Source: CAWKOH01 sp963851245 (lineage in GTDB: Bacteria; Actinomycetota; Acidimicrobiia; Acidimicrobiales; Palsa-688). From it: 64,000 nucleotides of DNA. Below the pieces are notes generated by a model. The model saw only the letters and a list, made by a program, of their open reading frames with translations, was not told where the DNA came from and made no database searches. The stretch lies in assembly GCA_963851245.1 (NCBI GenBank), contig CAWKOH010000002.1, positions 558,001 through 622,000 of the forward strand. The letters are read 5' to 3'. The position numbers and the translations under genes were made by a program. Positions 1-8,534 of this stretch are shown piece after piece. Within the stretch, counting starts at the first letter, position 1; each line of letters starts with the position of its first letter.

Positions 1-410
1 AAATCCAGGTCGGGCCCGGCGACGCATACGTGATCGATCCGGGCCACGACGCCTGGGTCAGCGGGTCGGAGCCGTTCATGGCCTATGAGTTCGACAGCCA
101 GGCCGCGGACAATTACGCAAAGAGCCGAAGCGCCGCGTTCGCGAAGGTCGGCTTTGCTCGGCTGGCGCCCATCCGGAAATTCTCCAACTCATCTCCACAC
201 GTTCTGCACGCCCGTTGCACCAGCCGGCTCTTCTGTCGCGACACCCGCACGAAGCCGTCGCCTTCCGCCGGGTCTTCGGTATGTTCTGCCAAGGGGGTTT
301 CAGGATTAGGGGAGGGAGAAATTGGGATGAGCGTGGCCGTGGATGAGGCCAAGTTAGGCGAGTCCATGGGCCAGATGGTCCCGGCGGGGCCCCGACTTTC
401 CAACCCTTAA
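1..410 (+). CDS. C-terminal part of a cupin-type protein (5' end outside window)
   Basis: The reading frame is open from the left edge and begins IQVGPGDAYVIDPGHDAWV, followed by an EPFMAYEFDS stretch. This GPGD...PGHDAWV...EF pattern is typical of the C-terminal strand pairs of small cupin proteins. The recognisable part ends about residue 40 (near base 125). The remaining ~90 codons to the stop at 408-410 are Arg/Ser-rich and look unlike a cupin tail, so the true end may be upstream, hidden by a frame change like those in other genes here. The substrate cannot be told. Confidence 0.5.
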   Translation, partial: IQVGPGDAYVIDPGHDAWVSGSEPFMAYEFDSQAADNYAKSRSAAFAKVGFARLAPIRKFSNSSPHVLHARCTSRLFCRDTRTKPSPSAGSSVCSAKGVSGLGEGEIGMSVAVDEAKLGESMGQMVPAGPRLSNP

Positions 411-438
411 ACGCTAGAAATCGAGAGGAGAAACCGTT

Positions 439-738
439 ATGGAGTTCATCCAGATCATCGAGTTCACCACCACCCGATTCGATGAGGTGGAGGCGGTCAT
501 GAACGAGTGGGTGACCAAGACCGAAGGCAAACGCACCGCGGGCCGGGGCACCCTCACAGCCGACCGGGACAAGCCCAACACGTACGTCCAGATCGTCGAG
601 TTCCCGTCCTACCAGCGGGCCATGGACAACTCGAACCTGCCCGAAACCGCCGAGGTCGCCGAGAAGATGGCCAAGCTGTGTGAAGGCACCCCCATCTTCC
701 GCAACCTCGACGTCCGCCGAGTCGACGAGTTGAGGTGA
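439..738 (+). CDS. Small dimeric alpha/beta-barrel (ABM-like) protein
   Basis: A 99-residue protein with a good GAGGAG ribosome site 7-8 bases before the ATG. It opens with a hydrophobic strand (MEFIQIIEFTT), then a helix (FDEVEAVMNEWV), two strands (GTLTADRD, TYVQIVEF) and a helix with Tyr/Ala/Met, the pattern of antibiotic-biosynthesis-monooxygenase-like ferredoxin folds. No catalytic residues can be named, and many such proteins have unknown function. It stands alone with no operon partner. Related short barrels occur at 6872-7150, 22186-22812 and 31666-31884. Confidence 0.7.
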   Translation: MEFIQIIEFTTTRFDEVEAVMNEWVTKTEGKRTAGRGTLTADRDKPNTYVQIVEFPSYQRAMDNSNLPETAEVAEKMAKLCEGTPIFRNLDVRRVDELR

Positions 739-877
739 TCCAAAGGCTGGAAGTGGTTCGAGACCCGCGCTACGGCTACTGCCGTTGCGACACGGCTTGA
801 AGGTTCTTCATCAGGACCGCCTCCACTTGGCGGCGACGGCCCACAGGGGTCGCCGCCGCCAGCTGGTGGCATCGAGG

Positions 878-2035
878 TTAGAAGGCGACGATACCTTCAC
901 CCCCGACGGCGCCGGCCACCGTTACCGACCCGATCTGGGCCAGGGATCCGGTGGCGCCGACCTGAAACTCGTCGACGATTCCGTTCCCGCCGGTCTGGAC
1001 GTATAGGAAGTGCCCCCCGGTTGAGGCGGCGGCGTCCACTGTGCCGGGATCGGTCGGAGTGGAGCCCAGAAGGTTGAGCTGCCCGCCCGCCCTATCCTGG
1101 TAGCCGCTTAGGGAAGGGCTTCCTGCGTTCGAGGTGTAGAAGAACCGACCGGCCCGGGCAACCCAGCAGGTGGCGGCTTGGCCGTTGGCCTCACTGTCGA
1201 TGAGCGTCACAGTCCCGCCGGGATTGAGGTTGAAGCTGGAGAGAGAGTTGGGGCCGGCGTTCGCCACCAGGAGGTGGCCGGCTGGGTCGAAGGTCACGGC
1301 GAAGGGCACGGCGCCCGGGTCGGCGTTCACGACGGGGCTGGAACTCAAGCGCCCGTCGGGCCGCACCGCAAAGACATCGAGACTGTTCCCGCTGGCTTTA
1401 GTGGTGACGACCAGATGCGAACCATCGGGCGAGAATGCGACCTGACCGGGAGTGTGGGTGTACTGGGTCATGTCGGTGGGGATGATGAGCCCCAGAGATC
1501 GAATAGACCCTTCGATGGGATGCAGCTTGGCGCCGGCTACCCGGTAGCCGGACACGCTGCCGTCGCCTTTGGCGTTGAGAACGTAGACAAGGTCGCGGTG
1601 GACCGCCACGCTCACCGGGAACGTGCCACCAGAGCCGACGACCTGGCGCAGGGTGAGGTGATCGCCGTGGACGGCAAAGACCGACACGGTGTTACTGCCT
1701 GCATTCACCGCGAAAAGAAGCCGGTTGGCGGCATCGTAAGTGAGAGAGCCTTGTGAGGCCAAGTGATCCACGACCGAACCGTTGAGAACGCCACCCAAGC
1801 CACCGGTGCCGTAGGTTCCGGCTAGAGACAAGGCGCCTTGGTGGGACCGGTCGTAAGCGACGACCTGGTTACCCGCAGGATTGTCGGTCTGCACGAAGAC
1901 GACGTGATCAGCACCACTGGCGTACGCACCAACGCCAGCGGGGGTTTCAGCTCCTGCTGCCAAGGGAGCCACCCAGGCCGAGATCCCAATGACCAGACCG
2001 GCGCCGAGCGCGCCACGCAGGATTCTTCTTCGCAT
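878..2035 (-). CDS. Secreted beta-propeller protein of the lactonase (6-phosphogluconolactonase-like) family
   Basis: The start is placed at 2035 because an AAGGAG site lies 5-6 bases before this ATG, and the protein then opens with MRRR, a hydrophobic segment and an AxA-type cleavage region (LAAGAETPAG), a classical signal peptide. A longer frame reaching 2185 lacks these signals. The mature ~360 residues contain repeated blade motifs such as VVAYDRSHQGAL, TVSVFAVHGDHL, VSGYRVAGAKL, LDVFAVRPDGRL and LSSFNLNPGG, typical of seven-bladed PF10282 lactonase propellers. Secretion argues against a cytosolic pentose-phosphate role, so the substrate is unknown. It is divergent from the ECF sigma gene at 2212, which could control it. 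Confidence 0.8.
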   Translation of the reverse strand: MRRRILRGALGAGLVIGISAWVAPLAAGAETPAGVGAYASGADHVVFVQTDNPAGNQVVAYDRSHQGALSLAGTYGTGGLGGVLNGSVVDHLASQGSLTYDAANRLLFAVNAGSNTVSVFAVHGDHLTLRQVVGSGGTFPVSVAVHRDLVYVLNAKGDGSVSGYRVAGAKLHPIEGSIRSLGLIIPTDMTQYTHTPGQVAFSPDGSHLVVTTKASGNSLDVFAVRPDGRLSSSPVVNADPGAVPFAVTFDPAGHLLVANAGPNSLSSFNLNPGGTVTLIDSEANGQAATCWVARAGRFFYTSNAGSPSLSGYQDRAGGQLNLLGSTPTDPGTVDAAASTGGHFLYVQTGGNGIVDEFQVGATGSLAQIGSVTVAGAVGGEGIVAF

Positions 2036-2211
2036 TTCATCTCCTTCACATGCAAGATCGAGGATCGTCTTACCTTGTTCAGTCCTGATATCCCGGCTGG
2101 CGTTACGCGGCCTTCCGCCGGCCTGGGAAGGCGCGGTGTAACACCGCGCCGGTCCCCAGGGACCGGACAAGGTGCCGGCCGACACGACCAGCGGACGATC
2201 AGTTCGCCTCT

Positions 2212-2826
2212 ATGGTGTGGGCCGTGGAATCGGACGCAGATCTGGTCGAGCGGTTGAGAGCCGGCGACGAAGCTGCGTTCACGACGCTGGTGGCCCGGTA
2301 TCAGCAGCCCATGCTCCGTCTGGCCAGGACGATGGTTCCTAGCCCGGCGGTAGCCGAGGAGACAGTACAGGACACCTGGATGGGTGTGGTCCGGGGCATC
2401 GACCGTTTTGAAGGGCGCTCATCGTTGAAGACATGGCTCTTCCGGATCCTGGCCAACCGAGCCCGCTCGGCCAGCTCCGATGAACCTTCTCATGCGCCCC
2501 TGGACGCTCTCCACACGGTCGCCCCCGGTCGCTTCGGCAGCCAAGGCCAATGGGCCGACCCGCTCGATCGGTGGGTCGAGGAGACCGAGGATCGACTTGA
2601 CGCTGAGGCCTGGTTGCCCACGCTGCGAGGCGCTCTGGACAGCCTGCCTGCCCGCCAGCGCCAGGTGGTGCTTTTGCGCGACGTGGAATGCCTCTCGGCT
2701 GACGAGGCGTGCGCAGTGCTGAAGATAACGTCCGGCAACCAGCGGATCCTGCTACACCGGGGACGCGCCCATCTGCGCCAAGCTCTCGAAGACAACATGA
2801 TGAAGAATCGAATGAAGAGGGACTGA
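2212..2826 (+). CDS. ECF-type RNA polymerase sigma factor
   Basis: A 204-residue sigma-70 family protein with only regions 2 and 4. Region 2 is visible as DADLVERLRAGDEAAFTTLV and the VAEETVQDTWMGVVRGI core, with KTWLFRILANRAR at its end. Region 4 is LPARQRQVVLLRDVECLSAD followed by a helix-turn-helix that replaces the usual GVS with ITSGNQRILLHRGRAHLRQ. The following zinc-finger gene starts 2 bases after the stop, so the pair is probably a sigma/anti-sigma unit. GTG at 2224 is an alternative start; no strong ribosome site is seen. Targets are unknown; the divergent secreted propeller is a candidate. Confidence 0.9.
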   Translation: MVWAVESDADLVERLRAGDEAAFTTLVARYQQPMLRLARTMVPSPAVAEETVQDTWMGVVRGIDRFEGRSSLKTWLFRILANRARSASSDEPSHAPLDALHTVAPGRFGSQGQWADPLDRWVEETEDRLDAEAWLPTLRGALDSLPARQRQVVLLRDVECLSADEACAVLKITSGNQRILLHRGRAHLRQALEDNMMKNRMKRD

Positions 2827-2828
2827 CG

Positions 2829-3086
2829 ATGCTGTCGCTGCTTCGCAAGGACATCGTCTGCCAACAGGCCGTCGAGATGATCACCGACTACCTCGAAGGT
2901 GCACTGTCGCGGCGCGATCGGCGCCGTCTCGTGGCTCACCTGCGAGCCTGTCCGAACTGCGCGGCTTACCTCGAGCAGATTCAGGTCACCATCAAGCTGA
3001 CCGGCACCATCGAAGCCGACGATCTGAGTCCCCAGGCACAAGCCGAACTGTCCGAACTGTATCGACGGTGGCGGACCGAGCAGTAG
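2829..3086 (+). CDS. zf-HC2 type anti-sigma factor
   Basis: An 85-residue cytosolic protein that carries the H-x3-C-x2-C signature of zinc-binding anti-sigma factors (HLRACPNCAAYL, about residues 36-47), preceded by a conserved helix (CQQAVEMITDYLEGALS). There is no transmembrane segment, so it would be a soluble redox- or metal-responsive type. The start ATG at 2829 is chosen because it begins just after the sigma stop (2826), with GAAGAGGGAC upstream. It would bind and hold the upstream ECF sigma factor; this is inferred from gene order and the family. Confidence 0.85.
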   Translation: MLSLLRKDIVCQQAVEMITDYLEGALSRRDRRRLVAHLRACPNCAAYLEQIQVTIKLTGTIEADDLSPQAQAELSELYRRWRTEQ

Positions 3087-3116
3087 CGGCCGGATCTTGT
3101 TGGGAGGCCGGCTCAA

Positions 3117-3761
3117 GTGGGAATGCGGCTGTATCCTGTCATCGTGCCGTCAGGAGTCACGATGGCGGGCGTCAAGCAACCCGGACCCGAGCGGGCTTGG
3201 ATCGAGGACCTGCCCGCATACCTGACCGAACCGTCATCGGCTGCCAGTTTTGACCGGCGCCGTCTCATGGACGCCTGGTCCGATATCCGCCGGACTGCGA
3301 CCCGGGATTCCCACCGGTCTAGCGGCCATTATGCGATGCCGTTTGAGGGCCGACGAACGAGTACGGCCTTGCTCCCCGAGTACGGTGACCACCCGGTCTT
3401 CGACCTGATGGTCCCATTGGAGCGGCGACGGGTCGCGGCCGTCCTTGATGCGTGGTGGCCCGGCGAGGCCAAAACGGGCGTCGTCACCCTGCAGCACCGC
3501 CTCAAGCTGTGGCCGCCGGAGGGCGATATTCTCCGCGGTTGGGAGATGCGGGGGCGATTGCGGCGCCTGACGGTACTGCATTGGGTGCCCGTGCTGGTGT
3601 ATCTGTGGGGGAAGTACGACGGGTTTATGCGGATCAGCGTCACTCCCCAGTCCAGAGTCCTGACTTCAAGGCGCTACTTCCGCGTAGGGAACTCGATTGT
3701 CGAGCATCTTTTTGAGGAACTGGCCAATGCGCCGGTCCACACCGAAGGGGCTGCCCGGTAG
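3117..3761 (+). CDS. Hypothetical protein, function unknown
   Basis: A 214-residue protein read from GTG at 3117; ATG at 3162 is an alternative start. It is rich in Arg and Trp, with a block RLRRLTVLHWVPVLVYLWGKYDGF (~residues 146-169) that could form a hydrophobic strand pair, and no signal peptide. No family is recognised. It follows the anti-sigma gene by 30 bases and may share its transcript. The 286 bases between its stop and the next gene (3762-4047) show no gene. Confidence 0.5.
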   Translation: MGMRLYPVIVPSGVTMAGVKQPGPERAWIEDLPAYLTEPSSAASFDRRRLMDAWSDIRRTATRDSHRSSGHYAMPFEGRRTSTALLPEYGDHPVFDLMVPLERRRVAAVLDAWWPGEAKTGVVTLQHRLKLWPPEGDILRGWEMRGRLRRLTVLHWVPVLVYLWGKYDGFMRISVTPQSRVLTSRRYFRVGNSIVEHLFEELANAPVHTEGAAR

Positions 3762-4047
3762 ATTCGTTCCGCTGGTCAGGACGGCCGCGCAGATCTGTAA
3801 CCGCCCGGCAGTTCGAGGGCGCTTCGCGGCCCTGGAAGGGTGCCCGGCCGAGTATTCGGTCCGTAGGGATCTATCTAGCGCGTTGACCTCTAGTTATGTC
3901 CACTTGCGCATCCGTCGACTACGGTTCACTCCGCTTCTCGGTTTGAGGGACCCTTCGATCGCTTCGACCAGGCCCCGAACGTCCGCGACGTGCGTGGTTC
4001 CGCGGCGGCGGCTCACGTTACCGGGCCATTGGTGCCCGAAGCGGAAA

Positions 4048-4980
4048 CTATCCGCTGAGCAGGTCGTGTGGATTCATCTCGAGTGTGGGGTGTCGCAACT
4101 TGGACATCGCTCGAGCTTCGATTTGGCGGATACGTTCCCGGGTCAAGTTGAAGAGGGCACCAACTTCGTCGAGGGTTCTAGGCTCCCCGCGGTCGAGCCC
4201 GAAGCGAAGCTGAAGGATGGCCCGTTCCCGATCATCAAGGACCACCAGCAACTTGGCCACCTCGCCGGAGAGCAGCGACGCCGCGGCGGCCTCGAAGGGT
4301 GATACGGCCGAGCGATCTTCGATGACGTCACCGAGCTCGGCATCGCTGTCGGATCGTATCGGTTCGGAGAGTGACACCGGCTCTCCCGCGTAGCGGATGA
4401 TCTCGATGACCTTGTGTTCGTCCAAGCCGAGGTCGGCGGACAGCTCGGCGATAGTCGGGCGCCGACCTAGCTTCGCCTCGAGCCGGCCCCGAGCCTTGGT
4501 AACCCGGTTCAGCAGATCGCCTGCATGCACGGGGAGCCGCACCGTTCGCCCGGTGTTGGCAATCCCACGCGTGATGGCCTGGCGTATCCACCAGGTGGCG
4601 TAGGTCGAGAACTTGAAGCCCTTGCGCCAGTCGAACTTTTCCACGGCATGGATCAGACCGAGATTCCCTTCCTGGACCAGATCGAGCAGAGGAAGGTCGG
4701 CCGCCTGGTACCGCTTGGCGATGGACACCACCAGTCGGAGATTGGCCTTGACGAAGGTCTCGGTCGCGTCGTCTCCGTGGCGAACGAGACGCCGCAGTTC
4801 GCGTTGGCGCGACGGTGTCAGCTCGCTTCCGGCCAACTCAGCCCGAGCATCACGGCCGGCTTCGACAGTCTGAGCCAGTCGGGTTTCGTCGGCCTTGGTG
4901 AGCAGGGCGTACTTGCCGACATCGTTCAAGTAGAGGCGGACCAGGTCCTCTTCGGGCTGAGCGGCACGCTTGTTGAGCAC
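4048..4980 (-). CDS. RpoD-type (group 2-like) sigma-70 factor
   Basis: A 310-residue sigma factor with regions 1.2, 2, 3 and 4 but no long region 1.1. Seen in order: DLVRLYLNDVGKYALLTKAD (region 1.2), NLRLVVSIAKRYQ and DLVQEGNLGLIHAVEKFDW (region 2), the YATWWIRQAITRGI helix (2.3-2.4), a region 3 helix (RLEAKLGRRPTIAELSADLG) and LNLTR-type region 4.2 (FNLTRERIRQIEARAMSKLR). Length and absence of region 1.1 suggest an alternative rather than the main vegetative sigma. A close paralogue is at 11318. No anti-sigma neighbour is seen. Confidence 0.92.
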   Translation of the reverse strand: MLNKRAAQPEEDLVRLYLNDVGKYALLTKADETRLAQTVEAGRDARAELAGSELTPSRQRELRRLVRHGDDATETFVKANLRLVVSIAKRYQAADLPLLDLVQEGNLGLIHAVEKFDWRKGFKFSTYATWWIRQAITRGIANTGRTVRLPVHAGDLLNRVTKARGRLEAKLGRRPTIAELSADLGLDEHKVIEIIRYAGEPVSLSEPIRSDSDAELGDVIEDRSAVSPFEAAAASLLSGEVAKLLVVLDDRERAILQLRFGLDRGEPRTLDEVGALFNLTRERIRQIEARAMSKLRHPTLEMNPHDLLSG

Positions 4981-5256
4981 TCGTCCTCGTCTCTGCTCTC
5001 AGTCGGGACATGGACCCGGCTCGCTGCGAGAGGTGCCCGGGACTGGCAATGCTACTTGACCGATCCCGCTCTCGAACCCCTGGGCCCGATTCCGATTCAC
5101 GCCCGCCCCAGACTGACAGGTGTCACGCCAAGCACCTCCACGCGAACATGATTGGCCCCGGGTCCCGGCGCCGAGCAGGGTATCCTGGGTCGCAAGGTCG
5201 GGACGCATCCCCGCCGGTAAGCGGCTGAGCCCCAGGGCTCGGGAGGTGATCTTGCC

Positions 5257-5559
5257 ATGTCTGAGGTGTCCGAAACGATCGACGAGAGGGTCCTGGAGCT
5301 TCGGGGCCAGGGCCAGGCGTACGCCAGGATCAGCCGGGATCTGGGTCTTGACCGCGCCGCCGATGCCCAACAGGCGTTCCGGCGGGCGCTGCTCCGTCTG
5401 CCCGCCATTGACGCCGATCGCGTCCGGGGCGAGGAGCTGTCACGTTTGGACCGCTTGGCCGAGCGGGTTCGCACCGATACCTCCCGGAATGAGATGGACC
5501 GGGCCCGGCAACTGAAAACGATCGAGCGGATGAGAGACCAGATCCGCAACGACAATTGA
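5257..5559 (+). CDS. Small helical hypothetical protein, possible HTH
   Basis: A 100-residue, highly charged, mostly helical protein preceded by a GGGAGGTGAT ribosome site about 8 bases from the ATG. The N-terminal half (VLELRGQGQAYARISRDLGL) resembles a helix-turn-helix recognition unit (repeated query-and-turn pattern as in SARP/sigma region 4). The rest is Arg/Glu-rich helix that could form a coiled coil. No defined family is recognised. Between its stop and cspA (5560-5829) lies only leader sequence. Confidence 0.6.
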   Translation: MSEVSETIDERVLELRGQGQAYARISRDLGLDRAADAQQAFRRALLRLPAIDADRVRGEELSRLDRLAERVRTDTSRNEMDRARQLKTIERMRDQIRNDN

Positions 5560-5829
5560 GTCAGGCAGTAGCTGCAGCCGGGCGGTCGGCGACCTCACCG
5601 GAGGCAGCGTCCTCGGCTTCGCCGGCTCGATAATGGGAGGCCGAAGGCCCCTCGGCGCTCCGCTCCCAGAATTGACCGCGCCAGGGTCGGCCTCGACCGG
5701 GCCGGGATCGGCTACACTGGTATATGAGGGTACCTGTAGATGCTGAGATTTCCCTCCGGCTCGTCCAGAGCCAGGCCGTGGCCCGTGTGATCCCCGGGTC
5801 GAGAAAGGCCAGGAAAGGAGGGATCGTCC

Positions 5830-6033
5830 ATGGCAACCGGCACCGTGAAATGGTTTAACTCCGAGAAGGGCTTCGGTTTCATCTCCCAAGACGGTGGCGG
5901 CCCTGACGTGTTCGTACACTTCAGTGCCATCACCGGTAACGGATACCGCAATCTCGAAGAGAACCAGAAGGTCGAGTTCGAGACCACTCAAGGCCCCAAA
6001 GGCCTGCAAGCCAGCAACGTCATCGTCCGCTGA
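5830..6033 (+). CDS. cspA: Cold-shock protein CspA family
   Basis: A 67-residue single cold-shock domain: VKWFNSEKGFGFI (RNP1) and VFVHFSAI (RNP2) are exact family motifs, and length matches the family (65-70). It binds single-stranded RNA/DNA as an RNA chaperone in the cytosol. The ribosome site is strong (AAAGGAGGGA about 8 bases before ATG). The 270-base gap upstream holds a long GC-rich leader, consistent with the structured 5' UTRs of cold-shock mRNAs, though no specific thermosensor can be drawn. Monocistronic. Confidence 0.95.
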   Translation: MATGTVKWFNSEKGFGFISQDGGGPDVFVHFSAITGNGYRNLEENQKVEFETTQGPKGLQASNVIVR

Positions 6034-6476
6034 GACATGCAGGCAACGCCGTCGAGGTCGCCGAGGATCCCCCTCGGGCCTCGACTGCGTTCAACCTCGC
6101 AGTGCAACAGAACGCGAAGCACGCCAGTACCGAAGCTCCGACCCGCCGCGGCGCAATCTCAGACAGCTAATGTGGCGGCGGTCAACAAATAGGTAGCCGT
6201 AGGCCTTGCACGGCTGGCGGCCACGCCACCGAGTAAAGTCAACAACTGCTTCAGATCGAGCACTCCCGTCGTCCGCTCGACTCAGAGTTGGCACCTCAAT
6301 TATCGCGCCGCCCGTATCAGCAGGCGAAGCTGGTCACACAAGTTCGGAGTTCACTACATGGCGGAAGACCGCCCCAACTCCTCTGTCAAGCAACGCACCG
6401 CGGTCAAAGCCGCGATTCCGATCACCGCCGGCACCCGAAGCGAACCGAAGCGCCACGGCATGACCGGAAAGTCGAA
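6034..6476. other. Intergenic stretch without recognisable gene
   Basis: Both strands were examined between cspA and the SHOCT protein gene. Short frames exist, but none has family motifs, a good ribosome site or convincing composition. No RNA gene or repeat was recognised. Confidence 0.5.
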
Positions 6477-6725
6477 ATGAGCCGAGGAGGAGAAAGCGCG
6501 GGCAAACGGCGGATAACCGCTCAGCGCACCGAACGCAAAGCGGCAAAGACCCAACGACGCCAACAACGCCGAGAAGACGAGAGCCCCGGACCGGCGGACC
6601 AAGCCAGGATCATGTCCCGGTTCCACCAGCTCAACGAACTCCGATCCACCGGAGCCATCACCGAGGACGACTTCGAGCGCCAACGACACGACATCTTTGT
6701 ATCCCTAGGCCTCGAAGACCCGTAA
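6477..6725 (+). CDS. Short SHOCT-domain protein
   Basis: An 82-residue protein. The N-terminal ~45 residues are Arg/Lys/Gln-rich and probably unstructured. The C-terminus, RFHQLNELRSTGAITEDDF, followed by about ten residues to the stop, is a SHOCT domain (short C-terminal oligomerisation motif: two helices with the L-x-S/T-G-x-I-T-x-x-E/D-F core). The start ATG at 6477 has weak upstream Shine-Dalgarno character (GGAAAG). SHOCT usually ends longer proteins; here it is alone with a basic tail, so nucleic-acid or protein binding is only a guess. Confidence 0.65.
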   Translation: MSRGGESAGKRRITAQRTERKAAKTQRRQQRREDESPGPADQARIMSRFHQLNELRSTGAITEDDFERQRHDIFVSLGLEDP

Positions 6726-6871
6726 ACAGCCACCCCATCGTGGCTCGAAGCGCACCGGGTTCCCGCGGCTAGCTGGCCTGCGCCAATCTTGGTCTTAGCC
6801 AATGCTACGGGTCTCACGCTGACGGTAAGGTACGGTCGCGCCACCCCGAGAGCGGTCACGGCCATCGGCCT

Positions 6872-7150
6872 CTATTCCAAGTTGGCTACGGCTGCCTCCA
6901 TCGCCTCCAACCAGCTCGCATCCACAGCGACAACAGGGATAATCGTGCTCTCGCTGAAAAACGGGCTGTAAGTTGCCGCAGCGGTCATATCGGGGGAGTC
7001 GGTTTCCACGATGTTGATGAACGTCTTGCCGTCCGCGGCGGCCCAAATCGCCTCGGTCCCGGTCGGCAAACCCACCTTCTTAAACACCTCGAGAGCCTTG
7101 CGGGTGCTATCAACCCCTGGGGCCAACTTGCTGATCACCACATACTTCAT
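6872..7150 (-). CDS. Small ferredoxin-fold hypothetical protein
   Basis: A 92-residue protein with a very strong ribosome site (GGAGGAACCT immediately before the ATG at 7150). It opens MKYVVISKLAPGVD and alternates strands and helices (FINIVETDS, TIIPVVAVD), the layout of dimeric alpha/beta-barrel (ABM/YCII-like) proteins. No active-site residues can be assigned. It stands alone. Confidence 0.7.
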   Translation of the reverse strand: MKYVVISKLAPGVDSTRKALEVFKKVGLPTGTEAIWAAADGKTFINIVETDSPDMTAAATYSPFFSESTIIPVVAVDASWLEAMEAAVANLE

Positions 7151-7416
7151 AGGTTCCTCCCTGCGGGTGCCCGGTAGCCGGTCAGCGGCAAAGATCCGAC
7201 CCGAACCGGTCTTACGTTGCCGCCCCGGTTATCCCATAGAGCCGGCAAAGTGTCAACCAAGACTGTCTAAGGGTCACCACCCTCTGGATTCAACGCTTTG
7301 CCAGATCAGCTCTGCTGCTGCTCCATCTGACGGCACTGTCCGGCGTTGGCCGTTACTAGTTGGACCGCTGTTCGATCGCCGGCTATCGCTCGAGCATTGG
7401 CGGCCTTTCTGGCTAA

Positions 7417-7640
7417 CTGGCCCCCTTCCTGAACGGGTTGTGGCAGATCCTCGCCGACATGTCGGCTCTGCTGGGGTTGGCGCTTCTGGTCTTCGCCCTC
7501 GCGGTGAGGCTTCGAACGGTCGGACGCGATCTTCTGTTGGTCTTGGTCGTTGCTCTTGCCGTGTCGCTTTTTGTGGGACGGGCAGTGGTGGGCTCTCTGC
7601 CCCAGCACTGGCAGTCCGGCTGCGTCCACGTGGCGCGAAG
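7417..7640 (+). pseudogene. Fragment of a membrane protein (two hydrophobic segments)
   Basis: The frame encodes FLNGLWQILADMSALLGLAL, then two hydrophobic helices (LLGLALLVFALAV and LLLVLVVALAVSLFVGRAVVG), and then loses membrane-protein character. This resembles the N-terminal membrane part of larger integral proteins (for example LPG-synthase/flippase-like or PAP2-type), but a stop lies just upstream, there is no ribosome site and no downstream domain. The rest of 7151-7718 shows no gene. Confidence 0.3.
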
Positions 7641-7718
7641 TTATGGCAGTGTGCACTTGGCGGCGTTGGGAACTGAGCCCGTTTCGCCCTTGGTCTCAGG
7701 GCTCGCCTGCTCAAGTTG

Positions 7719-8045
7719 CTACCGGCCTCGGACCAGGCGGCGAGAGCGCGGGCTGGCGATGAACGCGATCACCGCTGCGGCCACGCCGATCTCGACCAGC
7801 GTGGTGCCGATCCAGCCCAGGCCGAGGACGTGGCTGCCGAGGAAACCGCCAACGATGCTGCCGATGAGGCCAGCGAGGAACACGACCGCTACGTTCACCC
7901 GTTGACGCCCGGGAACGACCAGGCGTCCCAGCGCCCCGATCACTAACCCGACGATGATCGTGCTGATGATCGCCCAGGCGGGCATACCGATGACCGGCAG
8001 TACAACAAAGAGGACGACCAACACCAGGAACAGGGCGAGAAACAC
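7719..8045 (-). CDS. GlsB/YeaQ/YmgE-type small membrane protein
   Basis: A ~108-residue membrane protein read from GTG at 8045; the frame continues upstream to 8153 but that part is Arg/Pro-rich and unlike the family. Hydrophobic segments are FLALFLVLVVLFVVLPVIG, then the family core IISTIIVGLVIGALGRLVVPG, VVFLAGLIGSIVGGFLG and a C-terminal helix. The GxxxGxxxR/LVxPG region is diagnostic of the transglycosylase-associated/GlsB stress-response family, whose biochemical role is poorly known. The ~20-residue extra N-terminal helix is unusual. Confidence 0.75.
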   Translation of the reverse strand: MFLALFLVLVVLFVVLPVIGMPAWAIISTIIVGLVIGALGRLVVPGRQRVNVAVVFLAGLIGSIVGGFLGSHVLGLGWIGTTLVEIGVAAAVIAFIASPRSRRLVRGR

Positions 8046-8288
8046 GGTCAGATGATACCCGGGAGCAAGACAGCCGCTTCTGCGTGGTGGATGTTCAAAC
8101 GGGGGCACCTGCCGGTCACGTGGGCTTGGTCGAGCGGAACGACACTCGGCCATCGTGAGCCGACCTCGGCGCCACCGTGGGGGAACGGCCGGGCTGCTCG
8201 AGCGATTCGGGACAATATCGAACCTCTCGGCATGTGAACCTGATGGGTCTTCGGGCCTCGCCCGGGGTAACTGCTCGCTCCCACGTCG

Positions 8289-8360
8289 TGCGCCCCCCGG
8301 GATTCGAACCCGGAACCTGCGGATTAAGAGTCCGTTGCTCTGCCGTTGAGCTAGAGGCGC
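8289..8360 (-). tRNA. tRNA-Lys (CUU)
   Basis: On the minus strand the 7-bp acceptor GCGCCTC pairs with GGGGCGC, the T-arm is CCGGG-TTCGAAT-CCCGG, and the anticodon loop CTCTTAA gives anticodon CTT (codon AAG). The 3' CCA is not encoded. Confidence 0.95.
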
Positions 8361-8534
8361 CTGTCCATCTCAGCAGACCTGCCGGACCGCTGTCGTAGAC
8401 GGGAACAAAGGTTAGACGAGAGGCCACAAGCCGCACCCGCGCCCGTAGAAGGCCTCGCCGGCAGCCCGCGAGTGTGCGTAGTCGCCTCCGGCATGTTGAA
8501 CTGTAAGGACCATCAGCGCGCACCGGAGACGAAC